In this document: piece by piece, positions 37,299 to 46,670 of the stretch
Layout of the letters: every line of letters starts with the position of its first letter
Numbering within the stretch: position 1 is the stretch's first letter
DNA from: Vogesella indigofera
GTDB lineage: Bacteria > Pseudomonadota > Gammaproteobacteria > Burkholderiales > Chromobacteriaceae
Assembly: GCF_028548395.1 (NCBI RefSeq)
Contig: NZ_JAQQLA010000001.1
Coordinates: forward strand, 248,001 to 312,000
Reading direction: 5' to 3'
DNA: 64,000 nt
Notes under the pieces: model-generated
The model's input: the letters and a program-made list of their open reading frames with translations, nothing else
Database searches by the model: none
What the model was told of the DNA's origin: nothing
Position numbers and translations under genes: made by a program

Positions 37299-37579
37299 TT
37301 CACTACCACGCATTGGTGGCCACGCCGCACGCCGGCACCTATCTGTTCAAGCTGTGCAAGCACTTTGCCCGCAAAGTGCCGGTGGAGTTCGACGCGCAGC
37401 GCGGGCAGGTCTGTTTCCCTTACGGCCGCTGCGTGCTGGAAAGCGGCACGGACGGCCTGCGCCTGCGCAGTAGCGGGGAAAGCCTGGCGCAGGTGCAACA
37501 GGTGATGGCGGTGCTGGACAGCCACCTGGCGCTGATGACGCGGCAGGCGCCGCTGCAGATCGCGTGGCAGCCGGACTGA
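37295..37579 (+). CDS. DUF2218 family small protein
   Basis: 94 residues, soluble, no signal peptide. Y-HALVATPHAGTYLFKLCKHFARKVPVEFD followed by GRCVLES is the DUF2218 pattern (conserved H/K-rich first third). Proteins of this family often accompany siderophore uptake or utilisation genes; a role in intracellular handling of the ferric complex is a guess. Coupled by ATGA to the ATPase and last gene of the operon. Confidence 0.82.
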   Translation: MIHYHALVATPHAGTYLFKLCKHFARKVPVEFDAQRGQVCFPYGRCVLESGTDGLRLRSSGESLAQVQQVMAVLDSHLALMTRQAPLQIAWQPD

Positions 37580-37641
37580 GACCGTGACGGCGATTGTGTT
37601 GGCCGTGAGCGCGGCGAGGCCGGCCGCGTCGGCGCCGGTTT

Positions 37642-37673
37642 GATGGCTGCTGCCGTGTCCGGCAGCAGCCATC
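37642..37673. terminator. Perfect 13-bp hairpin between convergent genes
   Basis: GATGGCTGCTGCC and its reverse complement GGCAGCAGCCATC around a 6-base loop, between the DUF2218 gene and the convergent dehydrogenase gene. No long T-run on either side, so termination may be weak, but position and stem strength fit a bidirectional terminator. Confidence 0.6.
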
Positions 37674-37703
37674 GTCGCAACGCACCCGCCACCGGGCTTG
37701 CGT

Positions 37704-38876
37704 TTACTGATAATCCACCCACACCCCGCCGGCGTCAGCGGAGCGCACGCAGTTTTCCACCCAGCGCACGCCTTCCACCCCGGCGTGGATGTCCGGGTAG
37801 CGGATGGCGGCCAGCGCCGCCTGGTCGTCACGGTCGCTGGCGTCCATCGCCAGTGCAAAGCGGTAGTACAGATTGGACCACGCCTCGAACAGCCCTTCCG
37901 GGTGGCCGCTGCCGATGCGGTCGTCGTGCAGCGCGGCCGGGTGCAGGTAGTCCATGCCGCGCTCCAGCACCTGTGCCGGGCGGCCCTGCACCTCGAAGCT
38001 CAGCTGGTTGGGGCGCTCGTCCCACCATTCCAGGCTGGCTTTCGAGCCGATGACCCGAATCTTCTGGCCGTGCATGGAACCGGCATTTACCGCGCTGGAC
38101 CACACGAAGCCCATCGCGCCGCCGTGGTACTGCATCAGGGTGAAGGCGTTGTCTTCCAACGGGGCGCGGCTGGCGACAAAGCTCTGCCGGCTGCACATCA
38201 GCTTCTGCACCTTAAGCGCCGGCAGCATCACTTCCGACAGGTACAGCGGGTGGGTGCCGACGTCGCCCAGCACATAGCTGGGGCCGGCCAGTTTCGGGTC
38301 GACGCGCCAGCGGGTGGCCGGGTTGGCCTCCTCCACCGCCGCGCTGTGGAAGCCGTGGGCAAACTGCATGTTGACGATGCGAATCTCGCCCAGCTCGCCG
38401 GCGGCGATCATCTGCCGTGCCTGTTCGATCAGCTGGTGGCCGGCATAGCCGTAGGTAACGCCAACGATCTTGCCGCGGCTGGCGGCCAACGTTTGCAACT
38501 CCTCCGCCTCGGCGGTGGTGAAGCACAACGGTTTTTCGCATACCACATGCAGCCCGGCCAGCAATGCCGCCTTGCAGATGGCGAAATGGGTGCCGTTAGG
38601 CGTGGCGATCGATACCGCCTGGATGCCGTCGGGGCGCTTGGCCTCCTCGGCGAACAGCGTCTGGTAGTCGGCGTAGCAGCGCGCCGGTTCCACCCCCAGG
38701 CTGGTGCCGAAATCGCGGCCGCGCTGCGGATCGATATCGAACGCGCCGGCTACCAGCTGGAACACGTTGTCGCGCAGCGCGGCGCTACGGTGGATGTAGC
38801 CGATCTGGCTGCCCTGGCCACCGCCGACCATCGCCCAGCGAATCGGCGCGGCGGTGAGTTTTGCTCCGTTGATCAT
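37704..38876 (-). CDS. Gfo/Idh/MocA family oxidoreductase, inositol-cluster type
   Basis: 390 residues. Rossmann motif WAMVGGGQGSQIGYIHRSAA, catalytic Lys in VVCEKPLCFT, and LGDVGTHPLYLSEVM in the substrate domain. The GGGQGSxIGxIHR start and the length of about 390 distinguish it from the three shorter (328-337 residue) paralogues nearby. Probably an NAD-dependent sugar or cyclitol dehydrogenase. Start at 38876 has AAGGAG upstream. Last gene of a three-gene unit divergent from the LacI gene at 41088. Confidence 0.82.
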   Translation of the reverse strand: MINGAKLTAAPIRWAMVGGGQGSQIGYIHRSAALRDNVFQLVAGAFDIDPQRGRDFGTSLGVEPARCYADYQTLFAEEAKRPDGIQAVSIATPNGTHFAICKAALLAGLHVVCEKPLCFTTAEAEELQTLAASRGKIVGVTYGYAGHQLIEQARQMIAAGELGEIRIVNMQFAHGFHSAAVEEANPATRWRVDPKLAGPSYVLGDVGTHPLYLSEVMLPALKVQKLMCSRQSFVASRAPLEDNAFTLMQYHGGAMGFVWSSAVNAGSMHGQKIRVIGSKASLEWWDERPNQLSFEVQGRPAQVLERGMDYLHPAALHDDRIGSGHPEGLFEAWSNLYYRFALAMDASDRDDQAALAAIRYPDIHAGVEGVRWVENCVRSADAGGVWVDYQ

Positions 38877-38947
38877 GTTTCTGTCTCCTTTGTCTGCGGC
38901 CAACCTTGCGCCGTGGCGCGGCGGCTGGCCGCTTGTGATGTCAAATG

Positions 38948-39874
38948 TCAGTGGAAGCCGGCCCGTTGCAGGTACTGCAGGCTGGCGGTGACGTCGCGCA
39001 GGCTGCTGTCGGCGTTGCGCGGGTCGCGTTCCTGTTCGATGGTGATGTAGCCGTGGTAGCCGATGTCATCCAGCAGCCGGCGTATCGCCGGATAGTCGAT
39101 CACCCCCTTGCCGATCGGGCACATCACTCCCTGGGCGCAGGCGTCGAAGAACGCGATGTGCTGCTGCATTACCCGCTGGTAGACGTCCAGGTCGATGTCC
39201 TTGAAATGGATGTAGTCCAGCCGGCTGGCGTGCTGGTGCAGCCACTGCACCGGGTCCATGCCGGAGTAGTACAGGTGGCCGGTATCCAGGCACAGCCCGG
39301 CCTCGGCGTAGGGAATGTCGGCCAGGATCTGCAGGATCTCGTCGGCAAACTCGATATAGCCGCCAGCGTGCGGGTGAATCACGGTGCGCACGCCGAACTC
39401 GGCTTGCGCCACGGCGGCGATCTGGCGGATGTGCGCCACCATGCGCTGCCAGTCCTGCTGGCTCAGGCGCGGCGCGCGCTCGCTGTGGCCGGCCTGGAAG
39501 TCGCGCTCCGGGTGGCCCCAGTCCATCACCACTAGGTAGGGGGCGGCAAAGTGCTGGCCATCGGCCTGCGGCGGGCGCGGCAGGCGGGTGATCAGGCGGC
39601 AGATGTCGCGGGTCTGCTGCAGCAGGTTGTCCAGGTTGGCCGCAGCCACCAGGTCGTCGAAGATGGTGCCGGCCACGATATGCAGCCGGTGGCGGTGCAG
39701 TGCATTGCCCACCAGTTCCACGTCCAGCGGAATATAGCCGTAGGGGCCTAGCTCGATCCCTTTGTAGCCGGCCTGCGCGGCCTCATCCAGCACCCGTTGC
39801 CACGGCGGCAGGTGCGGGTTGTTCACGTCGTCCACACCCCAGCAGCAGGGGGCGCTGGCAATCTTGATGCTCAT
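38948..39874 (-). CDS. TIM-barrel isomerase/dehydratase, IolE-like
   Basis: 308-residue AP-endonuclease-2-type TIM barrel. PCCWGVDDVNNPHLPPW and GYKGIELGPYGYIP at the N-terminus, VIHPHAGGYIE, LCLDTGHLYYSG, DYIHFKDID and ITIEQERDP supply the usual metal-binding Glu/Asp/His residues. Related to IolE (inosose dehydratase) at 59090 but clearly distinct. Likely acts on a cyclitol- or keto-sugar intermediate together with the neighbouring dehydrogenase. GGAG precedes the ATG. Confidence 0.8.
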   Translation of the reverse strand: MSIKIASAPCCWGVDDVNNPHLPPWQRVLDEAAQAGYKGIELGPYGYIPLDVELVGNALHRHRLHIVAGTIFDDLVAAANLDNLLQQTRDICRLITRLPRPPQADGQHFAAPYLVVMDWGHPERDFQAGHSERAPRLSQQDWQRMVAHIRQIAAVAQAEFGVRTVIHPHAGGYIEFADEILQILADIPYAEAGLCLDTGHLYYSGMDPVQWLHQHASRLDYIHFKDIDLDVYQRVMQQHIAFFDACAQGVMCPIGKGVIDYPAIRRLLDDIGYHGYITIEQERDPRNADSSLRDVTASLQYLQRAGFH

Positions 39875-39886
39875 GATGTCTCCTTG

Positions 39887-40853
39887 TTTTGGGCAAAGCG
39901 GGGCCGGCCCCGTGGCGCGCACGGGGTGGCGGGAGTCCTTGTAAGGGGGTGGTTTAGCGCTGGTACTTGTCGAGGTAGCGCTGGATCTCGCTGCGCATGA
40001 AGCGCGACGACTCGTCGGCGCGTTCTTCCCACGCGAACACACAGGACGACAGCACGCCGTCGAAACCGCTGTCGGCCAGGGTGGCGAAGAACAGGTCCCA
40101 GTCGATCTCGCCCTCGCCGATGTTCAGGTGCTGGTGCACGCGGATGTGGCTGGAGCCGGGCGGGTTGACGATGTAGCGCAGCTGCGAACTGGCCTTGTGG
40201 TTGAAGGTGTCGGCCACGCGCACATGCGCCAGCAGCGGCGCCGCGTCGCGCAGCATGGCGGCCATGTCGTCGCCGTAGTAGAAGGTGTGCGGGGCGATAT
40301 AGGACAGCTTGACGTTGGCCGAACCCAGCACGCGCACGATGTCCAGCGCCGGGGCCAGCGTCTCCACCCAGTCTTCCGGGTGCGGCTCCACCGACAGGGT
40401 GATGCCTTCGCGTTCGAAGATTGGCACCAGCTCTTCCATCGAGCGCCACCAGGCGGCCTCGCACATCTCTCTGGTATTGGCACCGGCGCCCTGGCCGACC
40501 GAGCGCTCCGGCGAGACGCCACGACCGAACTCGGAGATCATCAGCTGGCAGCCCATTTCCACCGCCACCTCGATGGCCTTCTTCCAGCACTTCATCGCCC
40601 ACTGCCGTTCGTCCTCGAACGGGCTGGCCCAGCGGTACATCGGCTGCAGGGAGGCAAGACCAACACCATGCTCGCGCAGCGCGCGCTTGAATTCGGCGAT
40701 GCGCTGGTTGTGAGCGCGCGGCATCACCCACCAGTCGAGGAAGTCGGCGCGGGGGGACAGCTCGATCTGGTCGTAGCCCAGCTCGGCGGTTTTCTGCACC
40801 AGCTCAGGCAGGCTGAGGTGGCGGTGCATATAGGGGTCGAGTGCGATTTTCAT
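39887..40853 (-). repeat. Duplicated segment, copy A (iolH-like gene plus 3' hairpin block)
   Basis: The 900-base gene at 39954-40853 and a 40-base block just downstream (39887-39926) recur at 46741-47640 and 46671-46710. The 40-base block is identical in both; the roughly 30 bases between block and stop codon have diverged, and similarity stops at the start codon. The block folds into CCCCGTG / CACGGGG with a 5-base loop (39908-39926). Confidence 0.85.
39954..40853 (-). CDS. IolH-like sugar phosphate isomerase/epimerase (copy A)
   Basis: 299-residue TIM barrel beginning MKIALDPYMHRHLSLPELV; metal-site segments IELSPRADFLDWW, MISEFGRG, LSVEPHPEDWVE, HVRVADTFNH and WEERADES. Differs from copy B (46741-47640) at only about 11 residues by eye. 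IolH-type proteins accompany inositol genes, but their exact reaction is unsettled. First gene of the minus-strand unit controlled from the 41 kb divergent promoter region. Its counterpart occupies the same position next to the other LacI gene. Confidence 0.83.
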   Translation of the reverse strand: MKIALDPYMHRHLSLPELVQKTAELGYDQIELSPRADFLDWWVMPRAHNQRIAEFKRALREHGVGLASLQPMYRWASPFEDERQWAMKCWKKAIEVAVEMGCQLMISEFGRGVSPERSVGQGAGANTREMCEAAWWRSMEELVPIFEREGITLSVEPHPEDWVETLAPALDIVRVLGSANVKLSYIAPHTFYYGDDMAAMLRDAAPLLAHVRVADTFNHKASSQLRYIVNPPGSSHIRVHQHLNIGEGEIDWDLFFATLADSGFDGVLSSCVFAWEERADESSRFMRSEIQRYLDKYQR

Positions 40854-40918
40854 GTGTGGTCTCCTGTCGTGGTCGCGCTGTGCCGGCCGGGCGGTGGCAA
40901 GCGGCTGCACGCTGATTG

Positions 40919-41073
40919 TTTTGATAGTTTTATTGATATGCAACGGCTTCCATCGCATGCTTTAAGCCCGTTACAATCCAGTTTAACCCGCAGATTTTTA
41001 TTGACAATACGGCGCCGCCATCCGGTATCGCCATCTATCATCCATCAATTGATATGCATTGATAGAACTATCA
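40919..41073. promoter_or_regulatory. Divergent promoter/operator region with TTGATA repeats
   Basis: AT-rich part of the 234-base gap between the iolH-like gene and the LacI gene. It holds the inverted repeat TGATAG-AA-CTATCA (41060-41073) and several TTGATA half-sites at both ends (40920, 40932, 41049 areas), suitable for a LacI-type dimer or tetramer. A plus-strand TTGACA at 41001-41006 may be a -35, but its -10 is poor. Confidence 0.6.
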
Positions 41074-41087
41074 GAAAAGGACGCAGC

Positions 41088-42101
41088 ATGACCGATGCAA
41101 CCATGCTGGATGTGGCAAGACTGGCCGGGGTCGGCGTGGCCACAGTGGACCGCGTCATCAACAAGCGCGCCAGCGTGCGGCCGGAGACGGCGCAACGGGT
41201 ACTGGCCGCGGCCGAGCAGCTGGGCTTTCGCCGTACCGGGCTGATCCGCCACCGCATCGACGAACAGCAGGCCGGGCCGCGGCTGGGTTTCATCCTGCAA
41301 AAGCGCAGCACCTATTTCTACCGCGAGCTGGGGCTGGCTATCGAGCAGGCGGTCGGCAGCCAGGGCAAGGCGGTGATCGACTACCTGGACGAGCTGACGC
41401 CGCAGCACATCGTGGCGCGGCTGCAGGAGATGGCGCGCAAGGTGGATGCCATCGCGCTGGTGGCGGCCGACCATCCGCAGGTCAATCAGGCCATCGACAT
41501 GCTGGCGGTGCAGGGCACGCCGGTATTCGCGCTGGTGTCGGAGCTGAGCGCGGAAGCCTGCGCCGGCTATGTCGGGCTGGACAACCGCAAGGTTGGCCGC
41601 AGCGCGGCGTGGACGATATCGCGCCTGGCGCCACGGCCAGGCAAGGTGGGGCTGATTCTGGGCAGCCACCGCTACCTGTGCCAGGAACAGTGCGAGATCA
41701 GCTTTCGCGCCTACCTGCGCGAATACGCGCCCGGCTTCCAGGTGCTGGAAACGCTGACCAGCCTGGAGGACATCCATCTGGCGCAGGCTGCGACGCTGGA
41801 GTTGCTGGATCGCCACCCGGATCTGGCCGGCATTTACGTGGCCGGCGGCGGCATCGAAGGCGTGCTGGAGGCGTTGCGGGAACAGCGTCCGGCCGGGCTG
41901 GTTACCGTCTGCCACGACCTGACCGACATTACCCGCCAGGCGCTGAACGACGATCTGGTCAGCATGGTGCTGTCACACCCGCTGGAGTGGCTGTCCCGCC
42001 GCCTGGTGGACTGCATGGTCAACGTGCTGCGCGAGCGGCAGGGCCGCGGCGCACTGCAAAACATCCTGCCGTTCACCATCTACACCGCGGCCAACGTGTA
42101 G
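41088..42101 (+). CDS. LacI-family regulator
   Basis: 337 residues: N-terminal HTH MLDVARLAGVGVATVDRVINKRASVRPET with hinge, then a periplasmic-binding-like domain (RLGFILQKRSTYFYRELGLAIEQAV ... GIYVAGGGIEGVLEAL). It carries VATVDRV where most LacI proteins have VSTVSRV, a variant shared with the LacI protein at 47856. Start at 41088 is set by the HTH. Divergent from the iolH-like/dehydrogenase unit, which it probably represses via the TGATAG palindrome. Contains the 12-mer repeat at 41590-41601 (RKVGR). Confidence 0.87.
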   Translation: MTDATMLDVARLAGVGVATVDRVINKRASVRPETAQRVLAAAEQLGFRRTGLIRHRIDEQQAGPRLGFILQKRSTYFYRELGLAIEQAVGSQGKAVIDYLDELTPQHIVARLQEMARKVDAIALVAADHPQVNQAIDMLAVQGTPVFALVSELSAEACAGYVGLDNRKVGRSAAWTISRLAPRPGKVGLILGSHRYLCQEQCEISFRAYLREYAPGFQVLETLTSLEDIHLAQAATLELLDRHPDLAGIYVAGGGIEGVLEALREQRPAGLVTVCHDLTDITRQALNDDLVSMVLSHPLEWLSRRLVDCMVNVLRERQGRGALQNILPFTIYTAANV

Positions 42102-42150
42102 CTGGGGGTTTCCACTCGTGGCGCGTGATGCCGCCGCCGCGAACCAGCAG

Positions 42151-42186
42151 AAAAAACGCCCGCCGGGGTCTGTCCCGGCGGGCGTT
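42151..42186 (-). terminator. Strong rho-independent terminator
   Basis: 13-bp stem AACGCCCGCCGGG / CCCGGCGGGCGTT with a loop of about 6; on the minus strand followed by TTTTTT (42151-42156). Ends the unit with stop at 42204 and can also stop the convergent LacI transcript. Confidence 0.9.
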
Positions 42187-42203
42187 GTTGCGTGCTGGCG
42201 TGC

Positions 42204-43217
42204 TTACAGGCTGACCGCCTCGCCGCTGCGGAACGCCTGGGTGATGGCGAGGCCGATGCGGGTGGCTTCGCGCGCGTCGGCCAGGGTGACCGGCGACGGG
42301 CGGTTGTCGCGGATAGTGTCGACGAACACCTGCGCCTCGGTGACGAAGGCCTCGGCAAAGCGCTGGTAGAAGTCCTGCACGCACTCGTTGCGCACGCCGT
42401 GCGCGTCGCTGATCTCCACCCGGTTGGCGCGCGGGTTGGCGCCCACGCTCAGGCGGCCTTCGCTGGCGAAGATCTCGGTCAGCGTCTCGTGGCCGTGCGC
42501 CTGGGTGCGCGAGGCGTAGAAGCAGGCCAGCTGGCCGCCCTCGAACTCGCACATCGCCACGCCGTTGTCCACGTCCTGATGCTCGGCCAGTGCTGGGTGC
42601 AGCGCGTTGGTGCCGGTGGCCCATACCCGCTTCGGTTGCGGATTGCCCAGCAGCCAGCGCGCCAGGTCGATGTCGTGGATGCTGCAGTCCATGAAGATGC
42701 CACCGCTGCTGGCGGAGAAGCGCACGAAGAAGCCGCTCTCGTCGTTGCGGTCGCAGGTCTGCGAGCGCAGCAGGTAGGGGCGGCCGACGCTGCCGGCGGC
42801 CAGCTTGGCGGCGGCGTCGCGGTAGCTGGCGTCGAAGCGGCGCACGAAGCCGATCATCACCTTCAGCTGCGGGTGGCGCGCGGCTTCTGCTTCCACGGCC
42901 AGGCAGTCTTCCACGTTCAGCGCCAGCGGCTTTTCGCAGAACACGTGCTTGCCGGCCTTCAGCGCGGCGATGATCTGCTCGGCGTGCAGCGAGGTGGGGG
43001 TGACCAGGAACACGGCGTCGACGTCCGGGTTGGCCAGCACCTCGGCGTAGTCGGCATACAGCGCCACGCCGGGCAGGGCGGTGGCGGCCCAGTCGCGTTC
43101 TTCCGTGACCGGGCTGCAGGCGGCAACGAGCTGTGCGCCGTGGGTTTGTTGCAGGTTGGCCGCATGGCGGCGGCCGAGACGGCCGAGGCCGACGATGGCG
43201 ATACGTACTGTGCTCAC
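42204..43217 (-). CDS. Gfo/Idh/MocA oxidoreductase, inositol 2-dehydrogenase-like
   Basis: 337 residues. Rossmann IAIVGLGRLGRRHAANL, catalytic Lys in [10 protein letters not shown], and the inositol-dehydrogenase signature GGIFMDCSIHDIDLARWLLG with the His-Asp pair. Closely related in layout to the 43359 product. The start codon is GTG at 43217. Distal gene of a two-gene unit whose promoter (before 44345) carries the GAAAT-TA-ATTTC operator. Likely oxidises an inositol isomer. Confidence 0.85.
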   Translation of the reverse strand: MSTVRIAIVGLGRLGRRHAANLQQTHGAQLVAACSPVTEERDWAATALPGVALYADYAEVLANPDVDAVFLVTPTSLHAEQIIAALKAGKHVFCEKPLALNVEDCLAVEAEAARHPQLKVMIGFVRRFDASYRDAAAKLAAGSVGRPYLLRSQTCDRNDESGFFVRFSASSGGIFMDCSIHDIDLARWLLGNPQPKRVWATGTNALHPALAEHQDVDNGVAMCEFEGGQLACFYASRTQAHGHETLTEIFASEGRLSVGANPRANRVEISDAHGVRNECVQDFYQRFAEAFVTEAQVFVDTIRDNRPSPVTLADAREATRIGLAITQAFRSGEAVSL

Positions 43218-43237
43218 GGGGAGGTCCTTATTTGGGC

Positions 43238-43352
43238 GCCAATCCTGCTTGCGATAAAACCGGGGCTGTCGTTCCTATCGTCCTTCAGCGGCGATGCAGG
43301 CCGCTGTCACGCGGCAGTCCCGGGTTTGGCTGAGGGTGCAAGCAGGGTTGGC
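43238..43352. repeat. Long imperfect inverted repeat between two dehydrogenase genes
   Basis: Outer arms GCCAATCCTGCTTGC (43238-43252) and GCAAGCAGGGTTGGC (43338-43352) pair at 14 of 15 positions; inner segments (AAACCGGGGCTG vs CAGTCCCGGGTTT; CAGCGG vs CCGCTG) can also pair, giving a cruciform or mRNA hairpin of about 115 bases inside an operon. Confidence 0.6.
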
Positions 43353-43358
43353 AATGAT

Positions 43359-44345
43359 TTACAGGGCGATGACGCGGCCTTCCTGCCACGAGCGGGTGGC
43401 GGCGTCGGCCAGTTCCAGTGCCTTCACGCCGTCCTCTACCGTGGTGCGCGGCGTTTCGCCCTGGGTGATGACGCGGAAGAAGTGCGCCATCTCGCCGGCG
43501 TAGGCGGCCTGGTAGCGTTCCAGGAAGAAGTGCTCAGGCAGGTCGGTGGCCACCTGCTTGCTGCCGTAGGCGGTGACTTCGGTCGGACGGTGGTTGCCGG
43601 CCTGCAGCATGCCGAGGCTGCCCTGCACCTCGAAGCGCTGGTCGTAGCCGTAGGCGGCGCGGCGGGTGGTGTTGATCTGGCACAGGCGGCCGCTCTTGGT
43701 GCGCAGGGTCACGGCGGTGCAGTCGGCGTCGCCGGCATCGGCAATGGCCGGGTCGGTCAGCACGCTGGCGCTGGCATGCACGCTTACCACTTCATCGGCC
43801 AGAATCCAGCGGCAGATGTCGAAGTCGTGAATCAGCATGTCCTTGAAGATGCCGCCGGAGCGCTTGATGTAGTCCACCGGCGGGGCGCCCGGGTCGCGGC
43901 TGGTGACGATCAGCATTTCCGGGCTGCCGATCTCGCCGGCCTCGATGCGTGCTTTCACGGCGGCGAAAGTGGGGTCGTAGCGGCGCTGGAAGCCAATCAG
44001 GCACGGCACGTTGGCCGCAGCCACCGCGGCGGCGCAGTCGCGGGCGCGGGCCAGGTCGAGGTCGACCGGTTTCTCGCAGAAGATGGCCTTGCCGGCGGCG
44101 GCGGCGCGCAGGATCAGCTCGGCGTGGGTGTCGGTGCTGCTGGCAATCACCACGGCGCCGACGCTGGCGTCGTTCAGCGCGGTGTCGGTATCGGTGACGC
44201 TGGCGCCGTATTGTTCGGCCAGCGCGGCGGCGGACGGCGCGTGGGTGTCCACCACGTATTTCAGGCGCACGCCTTGGTGCGCAAACAGGTTGGCCGCGTG
44301 AATCTTGCCGATACGGCCAGCGCCGAACAGGGCTACGTCGATCAT
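43359..44345 (-). CDS. iolG: Inositol 2-dehydrogenase (Gfo/Idh/MocA)
   Basis: 328 residues. VALFGAGRIGKIHAANLF, KAIFCEKPVDLDL and SGGIFKDMLIHDFDICRWIL are the NAD-binding, catalytic Lys and Asp/His elements of myo-inositol dehydrogenase. GGAG lies 7 bases before the ATG at 44345. A minus-strand promoter overlapped by the RpiR-type operator precedes it. With the products of 42204 and 44746 it forms three IolG-like paralogues; which handles myo-inositol cannot be told from sequence alone. Confidence 0.86.
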   Translation of the reverse strand: MIDVALFGAGRIGKIHAANLFAHQGVRLKYVVDTHAPSAAALAEQYGASVTDTDTALNDASVGAVVIASSTDTHAELILRAAAAGKAIFCEKPVDLDLARARDCAAAVAAANVPCLIGFQRRYDPTFAAVKARIEAGEIGSPEMLIVTSRDPGAPPVDYIKRSGGIFKDMLIHDFDICRWILADEVVSVHASASVLTDPAIADAGDADCTAVTLRTKSGRLCQINTTRRAAYGYDQRFEVQGSLGMLQAGNHRPTEVTAYGSKQVATDLPEHFFLERYQAAYAGEMAHFFRVITQGETPRTTVEDGVKALELADAATRSWQEGRVIAL

Positions 44346-44443
44346 GGTGTTCTCCGTGTTGTAGGTTGGTCGCCTGTCTGTCGGACACACCGGCAGCGCT
44401 GGCGATCTGGTGGCGCCCGTGGCGGGCGGCCTATTGCCAACGC

Positions 44444-44471
44444 AGTATAAGATTAGAAATTAATTTCTCAA
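44444..44471 (-). promoter_or_regulatory. iolG promoter with IolR-type operator
   Basis: Minus-strand -35 TTGAGA (44466-44471) and -10 TATACT (44444-44449), 16 bases apart, enclose the palindrome AGAAATTAATTTCT (44455-44468). Binding would block the -35 and spacer. A degenerate second site (TTTC-ACTA-GAAA) follows at about 44479-44488. Similar palindromes lie before iolD, the ABC operon and iolC. Confidence 0.78.
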
Positions 44472-44594
44472 ATACTATTTCACTAGAAAATTTTTTGACG
44501 CACCAGCTTGTGCCATGCCTGCAACAGCGCGCCGGCTGCCGTCACCCTGACAGTGATCGTGCGGCAGCCGGCGGCTGTTATTACCTTGGCTGGC

Positions 44595-44737
44595 TCACGA
44601 TCCTGCGAGCTAAGGCGAGACAAGGCGAAAGTGGCTGAGGAAGCGGCATTGACATGAAGTCAATGCGCATTTCGAAGGCGCTTTCAACGCCGTATCGCCC
44701 CAGCCGCAGCAAGTAGTACAAGCGCAGCAGATCGTGA
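44595..44737. repeat. MITE- or REP-like element, 143 bases
   Basis: Ends are inverted repeats (TCACGATCCTGC at 44595-44606 and GCAGATCGTGA at 44727-44737), with an internal palindrome around ATTGAC-TTCAT-GTCAAT (seen in reverse on the plus strand near 44648-44666). It fills most of the gap between the iolG promoter and the stop of the next gene and has no coding potential. Only one copy is in the window; that it is dispersed elsewhere is my recollection of similar elements. Confidence 0.55.
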
Positions 44738-44745
44738 ACTTATGC

Positions 44746-45831
<1,086 letters not shown>

Positions 45832-46650
45832 TCAGGTCAGCGAGTGGCGGATGTAGTCCATGCTGCTGCGCAGCAGCGCTTCGCTGTCGCTGGCTTCCAT
45901 GATCTCGGCGGCAAACGGTTCGAACGACACCACGCCGTCGTAGCCGCGCTGCAGCAGGATGGCCAGCTGGCGCAGGTTGCCCAGACGGTCGGCATCGCCC
46001 ACCAGCACGCGGTGGCCGTCACGCATCTGGTTGTCGGCCAGTTCGGTCGATTCCACGCCGGAGATGTGCACCAGGCCGGTCAGCTCGGGATAGAAGATGT
46101 CCTCGCCGGACAGGTGGTGGTGGAAGGTGTCGTGCACCAGCTGGTAGTGACGCTCGCCGGCGGCGTCGAAGATCGCCTTCACCGCGTCGGACTTGCGGCG
46201 CAGCGAACACTCCTCGAAGCCCAGCGGCTCCACCAGGCCGGTAATGCCGTGGTCGTCCAGGATCGGGCGCAGCTGCTTAAGCGCGCCGACCAGATCGCGG
46301 TAGCGCTCGCTGGCGCTGCGCTTGTCTTCCCAGCTGTTCAGCGGGCACATCACCAGCGCCTCGGCGCCGCAGTCGCGGGCGTAGGCGGCCAGCTTCACCG
46401 CACGCGCCTGCAGGTCGGCATCGAACACGTCGAACGGGTACAGCGCGTTGATGGAGCGAATGCGGATATTGGCGGCCTGCGCGGCGTCGCGGATGGCGGC
46501 CGGGCTGGTGCCGTCGCTGATTTCCACGCCGTTCAGGTCGTTGCGGATCTCGATGGTGGCTACGCCCAGGCGCTGGCACATGGCCAGGTAGTCGTGGAAC
46601 GACAGGCGCGGTGCGCTGATGCGGTTGATGGCAAAGTCGATGCGGCTCAT
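45832..46650 (-). CDS. iolI: IolI-like inosose isomerase (TIM barrel)
   Basis: 272 residues, the typical IolI length. TIEIRNDLNGVEISDGTSP, ITGLVEPLGFEECSLR, LVHDTFHHHLSGED, GLVHISGVES and DGVVSFEPFA carry the metal-binding Glu/Asp/His/Glu residues of the inosose isomerase/epimerase family. Catalyses interconversion of keto-inositols in B. subtilis; here it would link different inositol isomers to IolE. Start at 46650 (MSRIDFAI). Confidence 0.83.
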   Translation of the reverse strand: MSRIDFAINRISAPRLSFHDYLAMCQRLGVATIEIRNDLNGVEISDGTSPAAIRDAAQAANIRIRSINALYPFDVFDADLQARAVKLAAYARDCGAEALVMCPLNSWEDKRSASERYRDLVGALKQLRPILDDHGITGLVEPLGFEECSLRRKSDAVKAIFDAAGERHYQLVHDTFHHHLSGEDIFYPELTGLVHISGVESTELADNQMRDGHRVLVGDADRLGNLRQLAILLQRGYDGVVSFEPFAAEIMEASDSEALLRSSMDYIRHSLT

Positions 46651-46670
46651 GGTTGATGTTTCCTTCTGGT

